A stretch of 64,000 nucleotides of DNA, taken from the NCBI GenBank assembly GCA_015272395.1, contig JACYLQ010000014.1, forward strand, positions 62,001-126,000. Direction: 5' to 3'. Below, piece after piece: positions 38,293-47,156 of the stretch (positions are counted from its first letter, which is position 1; each line of letters begins with the position of its first letter). The notes beneath the pieces are model-generated. The model made no database searches. It saw only the letters and a list, made by a program, of their open reading frames with translations, and was not told the origin of the DNA. Source of the stretch: Calothrix sp. C42_A2020_038 (GTDB taxonomy: Bacteria > Cyanobacteriota > Cyanobacteriia > Cyanobacteriales > Nostocaceae). The translations under genes were made by a program, and so were the position numbers.

Positions 38293-38643
38293 ATGGAGCA
38301 AACTGTTGATTTTACTGGCAAACCTTATCCCTATCCGTACCCACTGACAGTTAGCCATCCCCAAGACCAACACGAACAGGAAGCACAAAGCGTCGCCAAT
38401 CGGGTCATAAATATGACCGCACCCGAATATTCTTCAAAAGAGCAAAATTCGCTACTCGATACAGCAGAGAGTAACATCCACAACAGCAACTTAGAAAACC
38501 AATTAGCCACAACTCAAGGTAGTGGGAATCCCCTACCCAATGAAGTACAAGCCTATATGCAGCCGCGTTTTGGTGCTGATTTTAGCGAAGACACAGTAAC
38601 TAGCTTATTTGGTTCTAGTGGTTTAAGTTGGGTGAACTTTTAA
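38293..38643 (+). pseudogene. Truncated DUF4157 gene stub
   Basis: 116 residues. It keeps the DUF4157 start (LTVSHPQDQHEQEAQSVANR; NPLPNEVQAYMQPRFGADFS) but then departs at EDTVTSLFGSSGLSWVNF and stops, before the place where HExxH would be. The upstream leader is also missing or altered. This is the third DUF4157 copy in 7 kb and the most damaged. Confidence 0.75.
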
Positions 38644-38760
38644 AAAATTATGAATAAGTCTATTTTATTTTAGAAGTAGCAAAAAAGTAAGGGATGAATT
38701 TAGTCTCAGCGATCGCTTGTTGTGGGTTTTGAGGAGTGCGATCGCACTCAGCAGTTCGCT

Positions 38761-39102
38761 CTATGCAACTGCAAACTCAGTCAAAACCCGCTCTCTAGGA
38801 TGCTGAAAACCTAAGACAATATCATGCTTTGGAATTCCCGCTTCTAGTAAATCATCCGTCACCCCATCCTCCGTTAAATCCTCCTCCACCCAAACCTTTC
38901 CATCCTTGATCCGAATATAAACCGTACTCCCACAAGCTCTTCCCGTTTGATTCCAGCCAACCTGCGCCCAAAAATAGTGATCTCGAACCTCGTCAAGAGC
39001 CAAAACAGGTTCAATACCAGCACTCGGTTGTTCCATATCTAGATTATAATAACGAGTTAGTACTTCTTTAATAATCGTTCGATAGGTATTTAGCTTATCC
39101 AT
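38761..39102 (-). CDS. XisI-like protein, copy 2
   Basis: 113 residues of the XisI family: TIIKEVLTRYYNLDM, ALDEVRDHYFWAQVGWN, KVWVEEDLTEDGVTDDLL and DIVLGFQHP. It has the same length and motif order as the copy at 30514 but differs at roughly half the positions by eye, so they are old paralogues rather than a fresh duplication. Its xisH partner survives only as a 23-codon tail that overlaps its start. Two GCGATCGC octamers lie just past its stop codon (38709 and 38738). Confidence 0.86.
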   Translation of the reverse strand: MDKLNTYRTIIKEVLTRYYNLDMEQPSAGIEPVLALDEVRDHYFWAQVGWNQTGRACGSTVYIRIKDGKVWVEEDLTEDGVTDDLLEAGIPKHDIVLGFQHPRERVLTEFAVA

Positions 39103-39158
39103 TGGACAATTACCTCTTGCTCTACATCAAAAATAATTAGCTTTATATCCAGTGTATT
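39090..39158 (-). pseudogene. xisH remnant (last 23 codons)
   Basis: The reverse strand reads NTLDIKLIIFDVEQEVIVQW up to a TAA at 39090-39092. This matches the end of XisH (compare QVKLLIVDAESEVIVQWID in the copy at 30843). It overlaps the start of xisI as an intact gene would. Everything upstream is gone, and the fragment abuts the last codons of the DUF4159-like gene, so this is a clean recombination junction between island and eCIS operon. Confidence 0.75.
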
Positions 39159-39161
39159 CTC

Positions 39162-40361
39162 TCACCACTGTCCAGAAATATCCTCTTGCTGCAAACCAAT
39201 AAACTGCCTCCGCTTCCAAGCGTATTGCAAAATATTAATTCCCAATTCCTGTGCTGTGCGAATAGTTAATCGAGGTAAACTCAATTTACTATCCAGTCCC
39301 CATACAGACCCAATATCACCATTCACTAAGATAATTCCGCCATTTGTTAATATTTGAATTGGTTGTTGATTAACAATTGGCAAAGCAGCAAACAAAAAGG
39401 GTTTTGTTCTTAAAGGATGATCCCGGCGCCATTCTTCTAATGGTCGCAAGGGAAATTCTAATTGCTGGGCTAAAGCTTTGATGCTTTCAGTCAGCGCATT
39501 TGCATCTAACGGTGCATCTACTAACAACACTCCACCTGAATTTAAATAATTTTTAAAATTCTCAAATTCATTACTATTAAGAGTTAATCCTTGCTTGCCT
39601 GTTAGATAAAGTAAATCATATTCTTGAAGATTTTCGCTAAATGTAACTTGACCGACTTCTTCATTTCCTCGTAATGATGGGTATAGTGATTCTACTGATT
39701 GTAATAAGTAAGAAAGATTGAAAAAACTTCGGGCGCATTCTTTGTCACTGTTATTCACTTGTGCCATTCGCACAAGCGCTTGAGGTCGAGATTGTGCCTG
39801 AACTCGATAGCGCAAATCTATATTATTATATCCTGGAAAGAAAACATCATCAGGTGGGGTAATCCTAACTTCACCTGGTTGCAAAAGAACCCGACATAAT
39901 TCTATTTCTGAGCTAGTTGGCAAAGTGCTTTTTTCATCAATCCGAAATGTTTCTTGCACTACATCTTTTTGGGAAGAACGTCGTAATTCATCGGGGTCTA
40001 CATAACTGGCGACTAAATATACAAGTAGCGCATCTGAACCGCGCGCTTCTGTAGCTATACGGAATGGGAGGGTTTCAGGTACTACTATTAAATTGCCTAG
40101 TAAATCTATTGCTATGCCTGGTTGAATTTGTACCCAACGGTTGTCTCGAAATTGAGCTTCGATATTTCGGGGTGCGGGTATGACACGCACTCCTAAACCG
40201 CATACAATACCTGGTTGATTTAAGGATTGGTAGTGAGCGTTTTGCCGTAAGCGATGATAGTCATGTGCTTTACGCCAGCGAATCGCATTTATTAATAGTC
40301 CGTCAGCAGCTTGGAGCCGTTCAAAGGGTGTAATTGGTGGTGTAGGAAAAGGGTGAGACAT
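39162..40361 (-). CDS. DUF4159-like protein at the end of the eCIS baseplate operon
   Basis: 399 residues. The N-terminal part (HPFPTPPITPFERLQAADGL, IQPGIAIDLLGNLIVVPE) looks like the beta-rich adaptor seen in cyanobacterial eCIS loci. The C-terminal 190 residues resemble DUF4159, a glutamine-amidotransferase-like fold of unknown role: LQEYDLLYLTGKQGLTLNSN, YLNSGGVLLVDAPLDANA. There is no signal peptide. It follows the gpI gene by 7 bp, so it belongs to the operon. A baseplate decoration or anchoring role is inferred. Confidence 0.6.
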   Translation of the reverse strand: MSHPFPTPPITPFERLQAADGLLINAIRWRKAHDYHRLRQNAHYQSLNQPGIVCGLGVRVIPAPRNIEAQFRDNRWVQIQPGIAIDLLGNLIVVPETLPFRIATEARGSDALLVYLVASYVDPDELRRSSQKDVVQETFRIDEKSTLPTSSEIELCRVLLQPGEVRITPPDDVFFPGYNNIDLRYRVQAQSRPQALVRMAQVNNSDKECARSFFNLSYLLQSVESLYPSLRGNEEVGQVTFSENLQEYDLLYLTGKQGLTLNSNEFENFKNYLNSGGVLLVDAPLDANALTESIKALAQQLEFPLRPLEEWRRDHPLRTKPFLFAALPIVNQQPIQILTNGGIILVNGDIGSVWGLDSKLSLPRLTIRTAQELGINILQYAWKRRQFIGLQQEDISGQW

Positions 40362-40368
40362 AGAAATT

Positions 40369-41394
40369 TTAAATTATAGGATTATCAATAAATAATTCGT
40401 AAGTGCAAAATGCTGGTTTTTCTTGGTCGATTATACGCCTGACTAATTGTTCGTCAATACTATTTATGTTATCGGGACGCAAGCGAACTACAAAATGATA
40501 AGCTTGTCCTCCTCCTAATACAGCTTCTCCAAGTTCTGCTTCTCCTAAAGTAAAATCATCTCCAAAAGGTTCTGTAATACTAATATGTTTATCAGCTTCA
40601 TTTGGTAAATCTTCATCTAAAGGTAAACCTGTATATAAATGCAAGTAAAGACGTAAGCCTTTACGAGTGCCTCGCCATCTGTATATTTCGACCGCGCGAC
40701 GAATTAAACGCCGTTGTTGGGGCAAATTCCAAATCGAATCTACGGGCCATGCTACCCAATGAGCTAAAAATGGTAACAACGCGCGCGGCGCCGTCAAGGG
40801 GTCAAGATTTGCCCACATGACAGCATAACTATCTATTACTGGTTGATAAGCCTGTTCAAATATCTTCATGAAGCGACCGATAAAGTCTACTTCCCGATAT
40901 AAAACGGGCAAGAAGTTCATATAGGCAGACCAAGGACGTATATACAAATTAAAATTTGCTTCTTGAACTTGTTCTTGATTTGTACCTCGGTCTGTGTATG
41001 CAACTACTTGACAGTTACTAAAATTTAGTCGTAACTGTTCTTTCTCCGGAGTAATTGCCTCTTGGTTTTCAAAAAATGTGGCGGGAACGTGAAAGTAAAG
41101 CACAGCATCCATTTGTTCCCCTGGCAAGATTTCTCTACCTTCCGTCCCAACCCAACACCATTGCCTTGGAAAATCACCCTCAACTATCAAGTCAAGTTGC
41201 AAGTTACGCTGTGTCAAGTTTTTGATTTGAACTATCAACTCGCTGGGTTCGCCTGGATGTAAAAGTAAACTAGTGCCAGTCGTTTCGTTGATGTTTTCTT
41301 GGTTAGCAAATGCAAAACCCGCTGATGGAACAGCTTCAGGGATTCGCATTGGGGTTAATTGCAGGCTGATAGTGGCGGGGCGAATTTGAACCAT
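40369..41394 (-). CDS. Baseplate wedge protein, phage tail protein I type (Pvc12-like)
   Basis: 341 residues. The first 150 form a beta-sandwich-like region (SLQLTPMRIPEAVPSAGFAF). The gpI-type core follows: FLPVLYREVDFIGRFMKIFE, LDPLTAPRALLPFLAHWVAW and LIRRAVEIYRWRGTRKGLRL, the best conserved part of the family. In contractile machines it forms the baseplate wedge with the gpJ-type protein. It lies 63 bp downstream of the gpJ gene on the same strand. Confidence 0.88.
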   Translation of the reverse strand: MVQIRPATISLQLTPMRIPEAVPSAGFAFANQENINETTGTSLLLHPGEPSELIVQIKNLTQRNLQLDLIVEGDFPRQWCWVGTEGREILPGEQMDAVLYFHVPATFFENQEAITPEKEQLRLNFSNCQVVAYTDRGTNQEQVQEANFNLYIRPWSAYMNFLPVLYREVDFIGRFMKIFEQAYQPVIDSYAVMWANLDPLTAPRALLPFLAHWVAWPVDSIWNLPQQRRLIRRAVEIYRWRGTRKGLRLYLHLYTGLPLDEDLPNEADKHISITEPFGDDFTLGEAELGEAVLGGGQAYHFVVRLRPDNINSIDEQLVRRIIDQEKPAFCTYELFIDNPII

Positions 41395-41457
41395 GATAAA
41401 AGTTAGGAGTTGGGAGCGATTTTATAGATTGTAGAAACGTTACATGTGAAGTCTCTA

Positions 41458-43653
41458 CTAGATAATATTAATGACATGACTAGAACGCAGTCGATTATCT
41501 ACCCAAGAGCAAATTAAACCTAACGAACCTGGGTCTATGACTTGCTCCGGCGCCACTTGACGACTCCATATTCTATCTTGCTTGCGTATTGCAAATAACA
41601 AAACTACTCCGAGATAATACACACCTGGAATTTTTTGAAGCAGGGCGATGATATCTGAGGTGTAAACAGGTCTACCAAACGGCCAACCATTACCATCAAT
41701 TCCACCTGTGAGCGGATTAAGATACTTATACAACCCAACTCGAATATTCATGAGAATTTCTTGGCGCGCGAGGGGGTTGTTATAAGCTGGTTCTAAAGCA
41801 ACTTCTGCTTGTACAGAAACACCAACAAATTCTGCTTCTTGAAGTTGGACTTGCACTCCTAATATTCGCCTTTCGTCTAGGTAGTTTAGAACTTGCTGAC
41901 GTAGTGATGGTTGTAAGGTGAACAAATTTGGTGATATACCCTCACCTTGAGTAATCGCATCTGTATTTGCTTGCGGAACAAGAATTAAACGCACCATTCC
42001 GGCGCCGCTAATGGCGTTAGCTGGTAGGCAACGAACCCTAGCAATTGCTCCGTTTCCTGCTTTTTTTGCCAACACTTCAAAGTCTTCACAGGTAATAGCT
42101 CTGTCGCGGATGCGTAAAATTTGTGGTGCTTTCAAAACAGCTTGCTCTAATGATTGAGCATCGGCGCCGTTAATTGCTGGTTTATGATTAACTACGCTTT
42201 CAACATATGGCACGGCAACTTTGAGAAACTTAAGAGTGTCTTTTTGAACATTGCCTTGGCGCCCACCACCTGTACGATAAGCTACTATCTTGATTTCGGC
42301 ACCACGTGGCGGAACTGCTCCATACTGGTATTCTTGCCCTTGTAACTCTGTGTCACGGATTTGTACTTGTGTATCTTCCAATGTAGGCTGTTGAATTTTG
42401 CCACGGATGCGGGTTTTATTTCGCAGTTGGTCTGGTTCTCGAATTAGAGGACCAAATTGAACTATCCCAGTCAGGGAATCAATCGTGTAGTGAAGGTCTT
42501 CCGGTCTGGAATCTGCAAAGTCTGAGACTTCCTGCCAAGTTTGAGGTAAACCACCAGGAGGAGTCACTAAAATATACTCGGAATCTCGCCTTGCCAAAAT
42601 TGGAGTTCCCAGAATTTGAAAAGTTTGACCAGGTGTACCATCACTGATACCCAAACGCTCATTCTGAATTAAGGTACTTTGACTGGCTCTGACTGTACCA
42701 CCAATCGCCCGCACACCTAACCCAGTAATTCGAGGAGAACTACCGAATCCTGATTGATTTGACTCTGGAACAGTATAAACACAGCGTAACCAACGACCTC
42801 TATAGCTGGTGAAACTTTGCACAGGAAAAGTTTCTGGTAAATGCAGAACAACTTCAGTTCCTTGGGTTGGGTTACTTCCTTGTTGAGCAATTTCATAAAA
42901 ACTAAAACCGCGCGTTGCATCATCACTCGGTTGTAATAATACAGGTTGCCATTTTTCCCCATCCCAAGCTTCCCAAAGTCGAGGAGGATTATTCGGGTTA
43001 ATACCAGTAGGTGTAGCAGTGGTACCAGTTATCGAAATTGCTAAAACATTTCCATCAAGTGGGTCTTCTGGTTCTAATACAATATAAAAACAATTTCCTG
43101 GTTGGGGGGTATCTTCAAAAAGTGATTGTTCTCTACCCTCCCACTGACCATTGGGATTACGAGTCCATTGATTAGTAAATCGATCGCGAAAAGCAACTGG
43201 TGTATCTTCAACTGTTTGTGCAGTTAGAAAGTAACGCAGTTGAGGTTTACCAATAATCAGAGGATGGTCAGTGCTAAACACTATGGCTTCTGTTGTTTCT
43301 GTTCGTAAAGTCCCAACTTCTACCCCAGCCTCAATTCTGTGAGTTTCAGGCAAATCAGTAGTAAGATAAAACGTTAAATCTGTTTGCGCAGGCGCCGGAG
43401 GTTGTAGTTTAATTCCTAATAACTCCAAGAACGCGACATAATTTTTACGGGGAACTTGGTTAAATCGAAGTAGCATTTGGTCAGTTAACCAAGCAAACAC
43501 CTCAATAAAGGTAATTCCTGGGTCGCTGAGATTATGGTCAGTCCATTCCGGACAGTAACGAGGAATACGCTGAATGCACTCCTCGACCAAATCATCAAAC
43601 GCGCGGTCATCCAGATTTGAATTAGGTAGTTTTGTTAAAAAGTTAAATTCCAC
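41458..43653 (-). CDS. Baseplate assembly protein, gpJ type (Pvc11-like)
   Basis: 731 residues. The N-terminus has the characteristic CPEWTDHNLSDPGITFIEVF and FLELLGIKLQPPAPAQTDL. The middle has beta domains, and the C-terminal third has VVNHKPAINGADAQSLEQAV and ILRIRDRAITCEDFEVLAKK, the conserved baseplate J core. It forms the wedge heterotrimer with the gpI-type protein. The length is normal for eCIS forms, which are much longer than P2 gpJ. Same operon as its neighbours. Confidence 0.9.
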   Translation of the reverse strand: MEFNFLTKLPNSNLDDRAFDDLVEECIQRIPRYCPEWTDHNLSDPGITFIEVFAWLTDQMLLRFNQVPRKNYVAFLELLGIKLQPPAPAQTDLTFYLTTDLPETHRIEAGVEVGTLRTETTEAIVFSTDHPLIIGKPQLRYFLTAQTVEDTPVAFRDRFTNQWTRNPNGQWEGREQSLFEDTPQPGNCFYIVLEPEDPLDGNVLAISITGTTATPTGINPNNPPRLWEAWDGEKWQPVLLQPSDDATRGFSFYEIAQQGSNPTQGTEVVLHLPETFPVQSFTSYRGRWLRCVYTVPESNQSGFGSSPRITGLGVRAIGGTVRASQSTLIQNERLGISDGTPGQTFQILGTPILARRDSEYILVTPPGGLPQTWQEVSDFADSRPEDLHYTIDSLTGIVQFGPLIREPDQLRNKTRIRGKIQQPTLEDTQVQIRDTELQGQEYQYGAVPPRGAEIKIVAYRTGGGRQGNVQKDTLKFLKVAVPYVESVVNHKPAINGADAQSLEQAVLKAPQILRIRDRAITCEDFEVLAKKAGNGAIARVRCLPANAISGAGMVRLILVPQANTDAITQGEGISPNLFTLQPSLRQQVLNYLDERRILGVQVQLQEAEFVGVSVQAEVALEPAYNNPLARQEILMNIRVGLYKYLNPLTGGIDGNGWPFGRPVYTSDIIALLQKIPGVYYLGVVLLFAIRKQDRIWSRQVAPEQVIDPGSLGLICSWVDNRLRSSHVINII

Positions 43654-43792
43654 AGCAATATTTTAGATTTTGAATTTGTCGCGCGATAATGAATAGATTT
43701 TAGACTTTAGCTTGGAAAGTGGGAGACAAAGCAAAATTCTTAACTCCTAACAGAGGCGAGGAACCGGAGCGTCTCTACTCCTAACTTCCAAC

Positions 43793-44269
43793 TTATTCCT
43801 GCGTTGCGGAAGCTAAATAATATGGATAAACAAAGCTGTGAATATCAGGTTGGTCTTTCAGACGATAATAAATCATAATATCCAACCGACCTTCTTCACC
43901 CTTCATTAAGTACGGATTGCTTATGCTTTTATCAATACCTGTGACAGGGTAGGGTTCAATAATTATTTTTTCGATAGTAATTCGCGGTTCCCAAACCTCT
44001 AATGCTTCTGAGACATAAAAACGAGCCAGCATTAAGGTTTCGCTATTCATCGGGGCAAAAGCAAGTTCTGCCAAACGCGAACCAAAATCTGGACGATATA
44101 CCCGTTCGCCAATTCCTGTACGCAAGATAATCCAAATAGATTCTTCAACTTTTTTTGCTTCCTTCGATAGCTGTAGCCCTCCCTGCACACTTGAGCGCAT
44201 AGGGAAAGCCCAACCAGTTCCCAAATAGTCTCGTTGACCATCAACTGCTGGCATTGTGACAGCCCTCAC
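43793..44269 (-). CDS. gp25-like baseplate wedge protein (Pvc9-like)
   Basis: 158 residues with the gp25/lysozyme-like baseplate fold. Signatures: FPMRSSVQGGLQLSKEAKKV, ESIWIILRTGIGERVYRPDF with the conserved R-P-D-F, and LAFAPMNSETLMLARFYVSE followed by WEPRITIEKI. gp25 starts sheath polymerisation by offering a sheath-like handshake strand. Full length. A gap of 358 bp separates it from the PAAR gene, larger than the other gaps in this block. Confidence 0.92.
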   Translation of the reverse strand: MRAVTMPAVDGQRDYLGTGWAFPMRSSVQGGLQLSKEAKKVEESIWIILRTGIGERVYRPDFGSRLAELAFAPMNSETLMLARFYVSEALEVWEPRITIEKIIIEPYPVTGIDKSISNPYLMKGEEGRLDIMIYYRLKDQPDIHSFVYPYYLASATQE

Positions 44270-44627
44270 TCTGATTTAAATTTATAGTCAAAATTAGAAA
44301 AAACGTGAGATATTCAGCTGGTTTACTTTATCTAAGGATATCGAGACTAGAAATATAAAAATATTCGCCAAAGGTCTAAATAATATTGTGTCCACAATTT
44401 TGTTGTGGGATGGGTATCCTAGCATTGGCGTCAAGTTAAACTTAAACTCGTTATGTCAATAAGCAATTATGCTTATATAAAGAGGTTTTAAACGAACAAA
44501 AAACGAACTTTGAGATGGCGCCATGAATTCTTTGTTCATCTGCATAGGTCTTAGATACCGTACAAAAATCAAGAAAAAGGTTCGTCTTTATACTTAGTTC
44601 ATCAGTTTAACTATATGCTTCTCGATT
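44270..44627. other. Spacer inside the leftward eCIS block
   Basis: 358 bp between the gp25 and PAAR genes with no frame or obvious remnant. It may contain an internal promoter for the baseplate genes, as it is the longest gap in the block. GGCGCC is present at 44517. Confidence 0.4.
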
Positions 44628-45113
44628 TTAACCTCCAACCATCACAGTCAACTCGCCAGCTACTATTTTGTTTACACTTGTAGTTTCCTGAATCGTATCG
44701 CCCATACGGCAGGCTGGAAGACCATTAATTAAAACAGTCTGACTACCATCAATAACTACACCGGCGCCATCGGGAACTGCAACTTTAACAATAGGACAAC
44801 TATGAATGTCCGTAGCAAAACTAGCCATCAATTTTGCCATATTCTCAACTGCTTCAGCGATGGTTTTGGCGAGATTTTCAACTGCTGCAGGCGCCGCAGG
44901 TGTTCCAGCCGCAGCAGTTGCTTTCAATTGCGCTTTACCAATATCTTCCATTCCTTTGGTAAAGGTTTGTGCTAAAGAAGCGGCTTGTGCTGCCGAAATT
45001 CCTCGCCAAGCTGCCTTTTTACCAATCATTACGTTCATACTACCCGGCCCAACAGATAAAGGACTGCCGTGAGCAGTCATATCTCCAACACGAGCAGCAG
45101 GTCTACCAGCCAT
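44628..45113 (-). CDS. PAAR-type spike tip protein (Pvc10-like)
   Basis: 161 residues. PAAR proteins sharpen the spike and sit on the VgrG trimer. The N-terminus has ARVGDMTAHGSPLSVGPGSM, and the C-terminal part has IHSCPIVKVAVPDGAGVVID and INGLPACRMGDTIQE, with the glycine/proline-rich turns and His/Cys residues that hold the zinc at the tip. An alanine-rich helical insert (about 35-95, AAGTPAAPAAVENLAKTIAE) separates the halves and is longer than in simple PAARs. It lies 33 bp after the VgrG gene. Confidence 0.9.
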   Translation of the reverse strand: MAGRPAARVGDMTAHGSPLSVGPGSMNVMIGKKAAWRGISAAQAASLAQTFTKGMEDIGKAQLKATAAAGTPAAPAAVENLAKTIAEAVENMAKLMASFATDIHSCPIVKVAVPDGAGVVIDGSQTVLINGLPACRMGDTIQETTSVNKIVAGELTVMVGG

Positions 45114-45146
45114 AATTTCTAACTCCTAACTGCAAACTCCTAACGT

Positions 45147-46907
45147 TTAATTTAAATAAATCATGGCACCGTTAACGGTAATGGTTCCGTTAGCTTTAAT
45201 TTCAATGTTGCCTTTTGCCTTTATTGATAAATTACCTGTAGAGTCGAGTGATATAGCTTTTCCTTGGTCGTCCATTTTGATTTTATGACCACCTTTGGTT
45301 TCAATATCGATACAAGCTTCACTATCATTTAAATAGATTTTGTGACCTTTTGTTGTTTGCACGCGAACACCTGTCTTACTACCTCCTTTATCTTCTTCAA
45401 CGAATTGTAGTGTATGTCCGGTACGGGTTTTAATAGTACGCAACCGCACTTTACCACCTTGAATTGAGTCATCTACTTTTTCGGGTGGTGCGTCTTTACC
45501 ATTCCATACACCACCAATGATATACGGACGGTGGATGTCACCATGCTCAAACCCTACTAACACTTCATCGTTGACTTCTGGCAAACAATCAAAACCTCTA
45601 CTATTTGCAGCGCCAAGTGCCACAACTCTAGCCCAGTGACTAGCATGTTCTTCTGTAAGAGTGGGAAATTTAACCTTGACTCTACCCCAACCTTTAGGGT
45701 CTTTGTTATCAGTCACAATTCCTACCAGAAAAGTCTGACCTGGTTGTAAATGAACTTGTGGTGAAATAGTTGTTAACAAATTAGCCGCACGCAATCCTCG
45801 CACGCTGAACTCAGTGGAATAAATTCGTTGGTTGTAAAAGTGACGGGTTTCTGTAACGTAATAATCACCACTAAAGCGCTCACCTATTCCTTCAAGGGTT
45901 ACTATTCGTCCCGGTCGAATTTTAGGATTTCCTTCGGCCTTTGCATCCGCGTATATATATTCACCTCCGAGTTCATCGCATAAAGCCTGTGCCATTGCTT
46001 CGCCTTGCTTGGCGGTAGATACAGGTTGATCAACAACAATGATTTTAGGAGGTTTGCTGTTGAGATTATATTCGGTGCTGACGCTGCTTCCGCGTTGATT
46101 TCCTACGTCTGTTAATACTCTTTCTGCGTGCGCTGTCGAGGTAATTAGTTTTTTTTGAGTGTAGTCCCAACTACGTATTTCTACTGCGCTTACTTGCTCG
46201 GCACTAGTAATGCGGGTACTAAAATTGCTAATATCAATTAACCATTTCAATGGTAGTGAATTTTGTTTTTGAGGCTTACAGAAGTTGAGTGTATCGCCTA
46301 CAACGTATAATTCAAAACCAATACGGGCTGCTCTTTCCCGTAAAAACTCCATATTCGTCTGATTTTCTTGAAATACATATTCATGGGGTTCTCCACTTGA
46401 GTCTATTCGACCTTTTTTGATTCCCACTTCTTTTGCAATTTTTTCGACAATATCAGTATCAGTTTCATTTAAAAATGAGCGATTGTGACGACCTCTGTGT
46501 AGACGATGAGAAATATCATAACCGCGAACAATAATCGGCGCCTCTGATTTTTCGTTAAAGTGAGTTTCAATTCCTGTTATCTCACCTTCAATCATAAAAT
46601 CATCATCTTTTTTTTTAAAGTGAATATCTTGAGTTACACTCGAAACAAAACCTAAGCGAATTTTTTTTCCAATTTCAAAAACCTGTTCATGACGCTCAGG
46701 TTGATATTGGTCTGATTTACTAGTAGGAAGATAGCTGTTGTGTACCACCAAAGTAAACATTGCAGGTAAATGTAAACTCTCTTCTATACTAATTTGCAGC
46801 AAATCTTTGATTAACTCAGCATCTGCATCTTCCCAACCTTTTTTGCTAGAAAATTGAAGGATTGGTTCACATAAATAAAGATTTTGTTGAACTTCTGTGG
46901 TAGACAT
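45147..46907 (-). CDS. VgrG-type spike protein (Pvc8-like)
   Basis: 586 residues. The N-terminal two thirds correspond to the gp27-like hub (late control D type: ESLHLPAMFTLVVHNSYLPT, EIGKKIRLGFVSSVTQDIHF). Residues about 380-470 are the gp5-type OB fold, with KGWGRVKVKFPTLTEEHASH, WARVVALGAANSRGFDCLPE and VNDEVLVGFEHGDIHRPYII. The C-terminus is a beta-helical needle of short repeats (GGHKIKMDDQGKAISLDSTG). Trimers form the puncturing spike. There is no extra enzymatic domain. Good full-length eCIS form. Confidence 0.93.
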   Translation of the reverse strand: MSTTEVQQNLYLCEPILQFSSKKGWEDADAELIKDLLQISIEESLHLPAMFTLVVHNSYLPTSKSDQYQPERHEQVFEIGKKIRLGFVSSVTQDIHFKKKDDDFMIEGEITGIETHFNEKSEAPIIVRGYDISHRLHRGRHNRSFLNETDTDIVEKIAKEVGIKKGRIDSSGEPHEYVFQENQTNMEFLRERAARIGFELYVVGDTLNFCKPQKQNSLPLKWLIDISNFSTRITSAEQVSAVEIRSWDYTQKKLITSTAHAERVLTDVGNQRGSSVSTEYNLNSKPPKIIVVDQPVSTAKQGEAMAQALCDELGGEYIYADAKAEGNPKIRPGRIVTLEGIGERFSGDYYVTETRHFYNQRIYSTEFSVRGLRAANLLTTISPQVHLQPGQTFLVGIVTDNKDPKGWGRVKVKFPTLTEEHASHWARVVALGAANSRGFDCLPEVNDEVLVGFEHGDIHRPYIIGGVWNGKDAPPEKVDDSIQGGKVRLRTIKTRTGHTLQFVEEDKGGSKTGVRVQTTKGHKIYLNDSEACIDIETKGGHKIKMDDQGKAISLDSTGNLSIKAKGNIEIKANGTITVNGAMIYLN

Positions 46908-47059
46908 ATAACAATGAATAAAAGGTCAAATTTGAGATGATTAATTTTAGAGGATGTTTGAAAAGCCTAAAAAGATACATTAAACCCTTCTGGTAAACCT
47001 ATCCCTTTATTTAAGACAGGGGAAGGTTCTTCAAGAGCATCCCTTGCGTGGCATACCGA

Positions 47060-47138
47060 GCAGTATTGAAACAACCCATGCACCCCTGTCCCAAAGCTTC
47101 CCTTGCTCTAAAGAGGGGAAGGGGTTAGGGGTTAGGTT
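47060..47138. repeat. Interspersed hairpin repeat upstream of the VgrG gene
   Basis: CTTCCCTTG-type and GGGGAAGG-type blocks can pair, then GGGGTTAGGGGTTAGGTT (47121-47138) repeats the string at 25965-25982 exactly. It lies in the 249-bp gap between the hub gene and the VgrG gene, so it could affect mRNA balance between operon parts. Confidence 0.6.
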
Positions 47139-47156
47139 CTTAATATTGATACTTTT

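Noticed and set aside
30514-39158. A complete fdxN-type excision element
   Set aside because: XisH/XisI relatives are present, but there is no XisF-type recombinase, no fdxN fragment and no matching direct repeats at the borders. The families are widespread and not specific to that element.
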